NCBI GenBank assembly: GCA_031287245.1
Contig: JAITTD010000216.1
Location: 1-11,966 of the forward strand
Length of the DNA: 11,966 nucleotides
DNA from: Bacteroidales bacterium
GTDB taxonomy: Bacteria; Bacteroidota; Bacteroidia; Bacteroidales; UBA4181
Reading direction: 5' to 3'
Part shown: one piece after another, positions 6,550-11,966 of the stretch
How the letters are laid out: each line of letters begins with the position of its first letter
Position numbering within the stretch: position 1 is the first letter of the stretch
Notes under the pieces: generated by a model
Told to the model about the DNA's origin: nothing
Seen by the model: only the letters and a program-made list of their open reading frames with translations
The model's database searches: none
Program-made: the position numbers and the translations under genes

Positions 6550-7416
6550 ATGAAGATGCAAAATAAATGCTTTAAAATAAAATGCTTGTCGGGACTGATA
6601 TGTTTGCCCTTGATTGCTCTTTTGTTGGCATGCTCCTCTGCGCCTCAGGATAAGGTAGTAGCAAAAGTGAAGGGTAAGCAATTATATCTCAGTGATATAA
6701 AACATATTTTCTCGAAAGACGTTTCCAAAGATGACAGTGTGTTACTGGCAAGACTTTATATTGAAAAATGGGTGGAAACCCAGTTATTGCTCAACAAGGC
6801 AGAACTCAATCTATCCAAAGAACAATTGAACATATCCAAAGAAATAGAAACCTATCGTGCCTCGTTGCTCATTTATAAATATGAAGAGCAAATGCTGCGC
6901 GAAAAGATGGATACAGTGGTGTCCGACGGCGAATTAAAAAAATACCACGACAGTTATTCTGCCAATTTCGTTTTGGACGAATTAGCCATAAAAGCATTTC
7001 ATATTCAGATGAAAGCCAATGCGCCTCACGTAGCCAAAGTGAAGAAATGGTTTACATCGGACAAGGAAAAAGACTTTCAGGAATTAGTCGTTTATTGTTC
7101 GGAAAATGCAGTAGCGTTTGAAAATTTCAATGATAATTGGGTATTGTGGTCGGACATGGCGAAAACCATTCCGCAGCCGGAGGAAATTTTTAAAAAAATC
7201 ACTTTTTCCAACAAGGTGGAAATGCAGGATGATCAGATGATATTTCTGTTCAAGGTGAAGGAGAAAAAAGCGGTGGGAGAAACAGCGCCTCTTGACATCG
7301 TGAGAGAAAAAATCAAAAATATCATTCTCAACAAACGAAAAGTTGAATTTATTCATCATTTGGAGAAAAATATCTACAACGATGCACTATCCAAAAATCA
7401 ATTTGAAATTAATTAA
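6550..7416 (+). CDS. SurA-like periplasmic chaperone lipoprotein (PPIase-related)
   Basis: This 288-residue protein has a lipoprotein signal peptide with lipobox LLAC, lipidated at Cys28. The mature part begins VVAKVKGKQLYLSDI, as in SurA/PpiD chaperone N-domains, followed by a helical region (about 55-130) typical of the SurA core. I see no convincing parvulin isomerase signature, so it is probably a chaperone without catalysis. Bacteroidota commonly encode such a protein directly before a two-parvulin SurA and an OstA-like gene, as here. The ATG at 6550 lies 7 bases after the nuoN stop; the upstream TTG at 6532 overlaps nuoN and would spoil the signal peptide. The next gene starts 5 bases after the stop. 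Confidence 0.75.
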   Translation: MKMQNKCFKIKCLSGLICLPLIALLLACSSAPQDKVVAKVKGKQLYLSDIKHIFSKDVSKDDSVLLARLYIEKWVETQLLLNKAELNLSKEQLNISKEIETYRASLLIYKYEEQMLREKMDTVVSDGELKKYHDSYSANFVLDELAIKAFHIQMKANAPHVAKVKKWFTSDKEKDFQELVVYCSENAVAFENFNDNWVLWSDMAKTIPQPEEIFKKITFSNKVEMQDDQMIFLFKVKEKKAVGETAPLDIVREKIKNIILNKRKVEFIHHLEKNIYNDALSKNQFEIN

Positions 7417-7421
7417 ACATT

Positions 7422-8780
7422 ATGCATATCAAGTCAAAACATTTTAAATATTTGCTCTTCATTCCCTTGTGTTTTGTTGCGCTGAATGTTCAGTCACAAT
7501 CGTACATTATTGATCAGGTAGTTGCCATTGTCGGCAACAAGTCCATCAAGCAATCTGATATTGAGGGGATGTATCTTCAATACAGGATGCAGGGCGCTCC
7601 CATGCGCGACGACATGAAATGTTCCATTTTTGAAGAACTGCTGACACAAAAACTGTTGGCAAGTCAGGCAGAGGTGGACAGTTTGACGGTTGAGCCGAGC
7701 AAAATAGAATCCTCGCTGTCATCCCGTTGGGCAGCAATGGTTGGGCAAGCCGGAGATGAACAGGAATTGGAGAAATATTTCAAGAAAAATATTTACGAAA
7801 TCAAGGATGACTTGCGCAAAGGTCTGTATGAGCAGGAACTGGCAAACAATATGCAGCATGAAATATTAAAAGACATCAAGATCACCCCGTCGGAAGTAAA
7901 AGCGTATTTCAACAAACTGTCGAAAGACAGTATTCCTCTCATCAACGGGCAGGCAGAGGTTGCTCAAATTGTTGTGTATCCGCCTTATAGCGAAGAAATA
8001 ATCAGCGAAGTGCGCCAGAAACTGCTTGATTTGCGCAAACGAATCATCGATGGGGCAAGTTTCCGCTCATTGGCTGTGTTGTATTCCGAAGAGCCGGGGG
8101 CATCGCGCAAGGGAGGCGAAATGGGCTTTCACGGGAAAGGCGGTGTTGATCCCGAATTTGTGAAAGCAGAATGGGCATTGAAGAACAAAGGCGATGTTTC
8201 CCGCATCGTTGAAACGGCATTTGGTTATCACATCATTCAATTGATTGAAAAACGCGGCGATCAAATCAATTCCCGCCACATCATCATGACGCCCAAACCC
8301 ACCCCGGAAGTGATAGAGAAGTCCATGGCGCGATTGGACAGCATCGCTCAAATCATTAAGGATGGAAAAATAGACTGGGACAAGGCGGCATTGTTCTATT
8401 CGCAAGACGAAAAAACAAGGCTCAACGGCGGACTGTTGGTCAACCCTACCGATTACAGCACTTTATTTGAGATGAACCAGTTGGAAAAAGTAGATTATGA
8501 GGTGATTAAAAATTTAAAACCGGGCGAAATTTCGGCGCCTTTTGAATCCGTTGACGACAAACATAAGACTGTATTTAAAATAGTAAAAATCAAATCATTG
8601 TCCGACCCTCACCGTGCCAACCTGAAAGATGATTATGACTATTTGCAGCAACTCACGAAAAACAGCAAAACAATGACGGTTATCAATAAATGGGTAAACG
8701 AAAAAATCGAAACCAGTTACATTTACATTGATGAAAGGCTTGGACATTGCGGATTTCATAATACAAATTGGTTGAAATGA
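7422..8780 (+). CDS. surA: SurA-type peptidyl-prolyl isomerase/chaperone
   Basis: This 452-residue protein starts with a signal peptide (hydrophobic LLFIPLCFVA, cleavage near VQSQ at 23-26). It then has the SurA N-terminal chaperone region (IIDQVVAIVGNKSIKQSDI onward, about 29-160). A first parvulin domain spans about 178-277, with GASFRSLAVLYSEEPGA, KGGEMGFHGKG and FGYHIIQL. A second, more divergent one starts at SRHIIM (284) with NGGLLV. It escorts outer-membrane proteins through the periplasm. It is flanked by a SurA-like lipoprotein upstream and an OstA-like gene downstream. The last codons overlap that gene by four bases (ATGA, 8777-8780), pointing to translational coupling. Length and domain order are typical of Bacteroidota SurA homologues. 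Confidence 0.9.
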   Translation: MHIKSKHFKYLLFIPLCFVALNVQSQSYIIDQVVAIVGNKSIKQSDIEGMYLQYRMQGAPMRDDMKCSIFEELLTQKLLASQAEVDSLTVEPSKIESSLSSRWAAMVGQAGDEQELEKYFKKNIYEIKDDLRKGLYEQELANNMQHEILKDIKITPSEVKAYFNKLSKDSIPLINGQAEVAQIVVYPPYSEEIISEVRQKLLDLRKRIIDGASFRSLAVLYSEEPGASRKGGEMGFHGKGGVDPEFVKAEWALKNKGDVSRIVETAFGYHIIQLIEKRGDQINSRHIIMTPKPTPEVIEKSMARLDSIAQIIKDGKIDWDKAALFYSQDEKTRLNGGLLVNPTDYSTLFEMNQLEKVDYEVIKNLKPGEISAPFESVDDKHKTVFKIVKIKSLSDPHRANLKDDYDYLQQLTKNSKTMTVINKWVNEKIETSYIYIDERLGHCGFHNTNWLK

Positions 8781-11197
8781 GCATTTTCCGATTTAGATTG
8801 GCTCAACTTCATTTTTTCTGTCCTCTGTTCATCCTGCTGTTAGCGGGAATGTTTCGGACGCAGGCACAGGAACACCCGCTCGTCAGGAAAATAGAAATTA
8901 CCAACTACAACAGCATGGAATTTGCTAAACTGATAGCGCCTGATGCATTCCGGCTTCTTGGCGATGTTCGCTTTGTGCACGACAGCATTCTGATGACCTG
9001 CGACAGTGCCTACTATTACGAAAAAACCAACACACTGGACGCATTTAGCCGCGTACACATCGTGCAAAAGGACAGCAGCACGGTGGACGGCGATTTTGCC
9101 AAATACCAGGGCGACATCAAGTTTGCGGAAATATGGGACAATGTGGTATTGAAGGATACCGACGCCATCATGAAAACTCCGCATCTCTATTATGACATGA
9201 ATACCAACATTGCATATTACACTGACAGCGCACTCATTATCAATGGCACCAATGATATGGTGAGTAAAACCGGCTATTATCACAGAAATATCAACACCTT
9301 TTACTTTAAACAGGACGTAGTGCTCCACACGCCCGACTACACCATCGTCACCGACACACTCAACTACAATGTGCAGACCAAAGTAGCCGATTTTGTAGGA
9401 CCGACCCGCATTCGGAACGAAAAAGACACGATTTACTGCGAACTTGGATGGTATGATACCAACGACACGGTTGCTCTTTTCAGGCAAAACGCATGGATTA
9501 AGAGCGGAAGCACAACCATCAACGCCGATACGCTGTATTATGAACGTGCAAGCGGCAACGGACACGCTTTCAGCAATATTAATATCTTAGATACCGCTAA
9601 TAATGTCATACTCAGAGGGCACATAGGCGAGTTCAACAATATCACCGAGGCAGCATGGCTCACCAAACGGGCATTGATGATTATGATTGGAGAAAAAGAT
9701 TCACTTTTTATGCATTCCGACACCTTGCGTTCCAATACGGATACGGCAGGGTTCAAAATCCTGAGAGCGTACAACAAAGTGAAATTTTACAGTTTGGATA
9801 TGCAGGGAATGTGCGATTCCCTTGCCATATCGCTCCGCGATTCAATCATCCGTATGTACACCAATCCGGTGCTGTGGGCGCAGGACAACCAAATGACGGC
9901 AGACTACATCGAAATAGAAACAGAGCATCAGCACCCCAAACGAATGAACCTGCTGGGAAAGGGATTTATGGTGTCCGAAGAAGACTCAGTCGGTTTCAAC
10001 CAGATACGCGGAAGAAAAATAGTGGGATTGTTTCGCGGCGAAAATGAACTGTACCGAATCAATGTGTATGACGACAGCGAAAGTGTGTATTATACCAAAG
10101 AAGACGATTTTGTGACCGGCGTCAATAAGGTTTCCAGCACCGACATTGTGATTCTTCTCAAAGACAAGAAAGTACAGGAAGTAAACCCATATAAAAACAT
10201 CAAAGGCGAGATGATTCCGGTGGTCGAATTTAATCAAACCGAGCTGACACTCAACGGTTTCAATTGGTGGCAGGCGCATCAACCACTCAACAAACAGGAA
10301 GTATTTCATTGGGGCGAGCGGATCATCATCGATTTGGACGGCGATACGGCAATGGTGGCAGACAACACACAAACCATTGATTCGCTGAGATTCAAAATCG
10401 ACCGGGTGATTAGCGGTAAACAGGCACGCATTGGCGTGGCACTGATGGGGTCGCGGGATAAAGATACTCTGACAGTCAACGGAAACGCCTTTTTCCCGAC
10501 AGCCAGCATTTTCAAATACCATGTTGCGTTGGCTTTGCTACGATTGGTTGACTTCGGAACGTTGAGGCTCAACCAGCAAATCCGCGTCACAAAAGAAGAT
10601 TTGCTTCCCAACACGCACAGCCCGATGAGAGATGATTATCCGAAAGGAAACGTCAACTTAACGCTCTCGGAACTGATGTCGTATATGGTTGCCAAAAGCG
10701 ACAACAATGCCACCGATATATTGCTGAAACTGTTGAAAGGCACCAAACGTACCGAACAGATTGTAAAAAGTCTGGGCATCACCGACCTCAACATAGTGGC
10801 CACCGAAGCGGAAATGAATGTTGACAGCACCCAAACAACGTTGAACCAAACGACACCCTATTCAGCATTGAAAGCGTTGGAAATACAACGGCGGCAAGAT
10901 ATTCTCTCTGTGAGCAGTCGCAATTTCCTGTGGAAACTGATGACAGAAACCGTCACAGGACAGGATAAAATCAAAGGCAAACTCCCCAAATCAATTATTG
11001 TGGGACATAAAACCGGCAGATTATCCCGCACCAACGATGACATTCAACTTGCCGACAATGATATGGGCATTGTGGAACTGAAAGACAATCAGTATTTTAT
11101 CATTGCCGTTTTTATCACCGACTCCCACGAGGACAACAAAACCAATGCAGAAATCATTGCCGATATTGCCCGATTGGTGTGGGAGTATTTTCGTTAA
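8777..11197 (+). CDS. Fusion of an OstA-like LPS-transport protein with a class A beta-lactamase
   Basis: This 806-residue protein has a signal peptide (hydrophobic FILLLAGMF, likely cleavage after TQA, about residue 30). Residues about 36-515 are an OstA/LptA-like beta-jellyroll region with repeated DSAYYYEKTN / DTLYYERASG-type strands. This is the Bacteroidota OstA family that carries LPS across the periplasm. A short linker (about 515-536) leads in the same frame into a complete class A serine beta-lactamase domain (about 537-806). Its motifs are SIFK (Ser577, Lys580), SDN (641-643), omega loop EAEMN (Glu677, Asn681) and KTG (745-747). The domain resembles the Bacteroides/PER-type subclass. 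The usual KTG(T/S/A)S is replaced by KTGRLS, which may alter activity. The start ATG overlaps the surA stop (ATGA), so expression follows the envelope operon. Fusion by assembly error is possible, but the frame and codons run smoothly through the junction (10316-10382). Confidence 0.88.
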   Translation: MSIFRFRLAQLHFFCPLFILLLAGMFRTQAQEHPLVRKIEITNYNSMEFAKLIAPDAFRLLGDVRFVHDSILMTCDSAYYYEKTNTLDAFSRVHIVQKDSSTVDGDFAKYQGDIKFAEIWDNVVLKDTDAIMKTPHLYYDMNTNIAYYTDSALIINGTNDMVSKTGYYHRNINTFYFKQDVVLHTPDYTIVTDTLNYNVQTKVADFVGPTRIRNEKDTIYCELGWYDTNDTVALFRQNAWIKSGSTTINADTLYYERASGNGHAFSNINILDTANNVILRGHIGEFNNITEAAWLTKRALMIMIGEKDSLFMHSDTLRSNTDTAGFKILRAYNKVKFYSLDMQGMCDSLAISLRDSIIRMYTNPVLWAQDNQMTADYIEIETEHQHPKRMNLLGKGFMVSEEDSVGFNQIRGRKIVGLFRGENELYRINVYDDSESVYYTKEDDFVTGVNKVSSTDIVILLKDKKVQEVNPYKNIKGEMIPVVEFNQTELTLNGFNWWQAHQPLNKQEVFHWGERIIIDLDGDTAMVADNTQTIDSLRFKIDRVISGKQARIGVALMGSRDKDTLTVNGNAFFPTASIFKYHVALALLRLVDFGTLRLNQQIRVTKEDLLPNTHSPMRDDYPKGNVNLTLSELMSYMVAKSDNNATDILLKLLKGTKRTEQIVKSLGITDLNIVATEAEMNVDSTQTTLNQTTPYSALKALEIQRRQDILSVSSRNFLWKLMTETVTGQDKIKGKLPKSIIVGHKTGRLSRTNDDIQLADNDMGIVELKDNQYFIIAVFITDSHEDNKTNAEIIADIARLVWEYFR

Positions 11198-11235
11198 GCA
11201 TGTTTGACCGCAAATTTTACAAAGTTCTGCCTTTC

Positions 11236-11805
11236 CTACTTCCTTGAAAAATGAATATTTTCATTCATGTTAACCGCAAACAACGGAAATCGGTAGCCCA
11301 CACCAATACCCACCATTTGCAACATTGTCGCAACATTGGTTGAATGGGTCGGCATCCACTCGAAAAACCTTCGTTTGCAGGAAATATTTACAAAAAATCC
11401 GTTGGAAAATTCGTACCCGGCAATCACAGCCCCGCCAGTATTCCATTTTTTTGACCGAAAACCATAATCGGTGTAACTTCCCACACCTAAAAAGCCTTTT
11501 CCGGCGCCTATTTTTAAGTGCCCCACAACGTATATCGGCACTTCCAAGCCCCAATATTTAACACTTTGAGATGCACTGTAATGCAGGTGAAGTTCACTTT
11601 GCAGCGCAACGTGCTCGCCGATTTCCAACTTGTCCGAACTGCTCAGCGATGCACCAAAGCCACTTTTATTTTTGTCTGCCAATGTAAAATCCGACATGAC
11701 GGCATTTACCCCAACTCCCTTGCTGAACGCGAATTTCAACTGAGCATTGGTCTCTGCAACGCCAATCATTGCCAGCGTTGCGAATGTTACGAAAATCTTT
11801 TTCAT
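11236..11805 (-). CDS. Small outer-membrane beta-barrel-type protein, function unknown
   Basis: This 189-residue protein begins with a clear signal peptide (MKKIFVTFATLAMIGVAETNAQ, cleaved near residue 22). The rest alternates polar and hydrophobic residues with many glycines and aromatics, as in small eight-strand outer-membrane barrels (for example VALQSELHLHYSAS, GFLGVGSYTDYGFRS, NGFFVNISCKRRFF, VGIGVGYRF). No specific family is recognised. A barrel would be expected to end at GVGYRF, but the frame adds about sixteen residues that run through a hairpin followed by T residues. I chose the ATG at 11805 because the longer frame overlaps the upstream gene and lacks a signal peptide there. It starts 10 bases after the stop of the membrane protein upstream, so the two form an operon. 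It converges on the ostA-lactamase gene. Confidence 0.7.
   Translation of the reverse strand: MKKIFVTFATLAMIGVAETNAQLKFAFSKGVGVNAVMSDFTLADKNKSGFGASLSSSDKLEIGEHVALQSELHLHYSASQSVKYWGLEVPIYVVGHLKIGAGKGFLGVGSYTDYGFRSKKWNTGGAVIAGYEFSNGFFVNISCKRRFFEWMPTHSTNVATMLQMVGIGVGYRFPLFAVNMNENIHFSRK
11246..11268 (-). terminator. Hairpin with T-run inside the 3' end of the barrel gene
   Basis: On the minus strand ATGAAT, a 6-base loop and ATTCAT are followed by four Ts (complement of 11247-11268). It resembles a weak intrinsic terminator but lies just before the stop codon, within the last coding residues. The plus strand has no T-run after it, so it would not serve the convergent ostA-lactamase operon. Confidence 0.3.
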
Positions 11806-11815
11806 GTTTCTTTCT

Positions 11816-11966
11816 TTATTTGATGTTAAATAACTGATTGATTCGAGGTTGAATAATCCAGATTCCGACAGGAAAAATCCAGATGAAGAAAAATTCTTGG
11901 GCAAAATCGCGAAACTTTACCGATTGTTGTAACTCAGCGGTTTTCAATGCTTTGGCAATGAAGTAA
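11816..11966 (-). CDS. C-terminus of a multi-pass membrane protein (5' end beyond the window)
   Basis: The frame reads from the window edge through YFIAKALKTAELQQ and a hydrophobic segment ending GIWIIQPRINQLFNIK, then TAA at 11816-11818. About 49 residues are present. The family is the same unnamed Bacteroidota membrane protein as the fragment at 1-154, whose coding sequence is identical over the 119-bp repeat. The stop is 10 bases before the ATG of the small barrel protein, so the two genes are co-transcribed. Confidence 0.65.
   Translation of the reverse strand, partial: YFIAKALKTAELQQSVKFRDFAQEFFFIWIFPVGIWIIQPRINQLFNIK
11848..11966. repeat. Right copy of 119-bp terminal direct repeat
   Basis: Identical to bases 1-119 in the same orientation. 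The copy ends exactly at the window end, as expected when an assembler reports a circular path with its overlap left on. Confidence 0.95.

Noticed and set aside
8840..9565. Long minus-strand open frame of 241 residues
   Set aside because: It lies wholly inside the ostA-lactamase gene on the opposite strand, has a poor protein pattern and no promoter; it is a shadow frame.
11198..11250. Terminator for the ostA-lactamase operon on the plus strand
   Set aside because: No stable stem followed by a T-run is visible after the stop; the nearby hairpin has its T-run only on the minus strand.
1..11966. Plasmid, phage or integrative element
   Set aside because: There are no replication, mobilisation, integrase, transposase or structural genes; the terminal repeat alone is not enough to call a replicon.

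Overview
The window looks like Bacteroidota (probably Bacteroidales) DNA. Several genes are preceded by the TAnnTTTG -7 promoter box of that phylum. Shine-Dalgarno sites are weak or absent. The gene families (MoxR plus DUF58, tandem SurA-like chaperones followed by an OstA-like protein, NuoN, small AQ-cleaved envelope proteins) are typical of the group. No rRNA, tRNA, transposase, integrase, replication, mobilisation, phage or CRISPR genes are visible. The first and last 119 bases are identical, so the contig can be closed into an 11,847-bp circle. Given the chromosomal-type gene content, this may be an assembler artefact or a locus flanked by repeats rather than a plasmid.

Layout. (1) At 1-154, on the minus strand, is the interior of a multi-pass membrane protein whose N-terminal part is replaced by a short GAAACTC heptad tract (155-195). 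Its C-terminus is seen at the other end of the window (11816-11966). (2) At 304-1497 is a lipoprotein of the alkaline phosphatase/phosphodiesterase superfamily with a C-terminal chitobiase-type domain. (3) At 1604-3483 is a moxR-DUF58 pair without the Bat genes that often follow it. It ends two bases before a 112-bp tract of sixteen G(A/G)GTTTC heptads. (4) At 3603-4859, on the minus strand, is a two-gene unit: a 329-residue cytosolic protein resembling the DUF6976 family and an 86-residue orphan protein. A well-formed promoter drives it. (5) At 4860-5126 is a divergent intergenic region with two copies of a 17-bp hairpin-forming repeat, a run of CTTTGTG nonamers and a promoter for the rightward operon. 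(6) At 5127-11197 is a tight rightward operon: nuoN, a SurA-like lipoprotein chaperone, a two-parvulin SurA, and an OstA-like LPS-transport protein whose reading frame continues into a complete class A beta-lactamase domain. (7) At 11236-11966, on the minus strand, are a small outer-membrane-type protein and the C-terminus of the membrane protein upstream of it.

How the genes fit together. The right half is an envelope-assembly operon: chaperones for outer-membrane proteins plus an OstA-family LPS-transport component, with a complex I membrane subunit at its head. The most striking point is the last gene, which joins an intact periplasmic OstA-like protein to an intact serine beta-lactamase. 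The lactamase therefore has no signal peptide or promoter of its own and would be exported and expressed as part of the LPS-transport operon. Its SxxK, SDN and ExxxN motifs are complete, but the usual KTG(T/S/A)S strand reads KTGRLS.

The two heptad tracts sit in opposite orientation at gene boundaries. One lies where a gene has lost its start and the other where a familiar operon stops short, so they may mark rearrangement or assembly joints.
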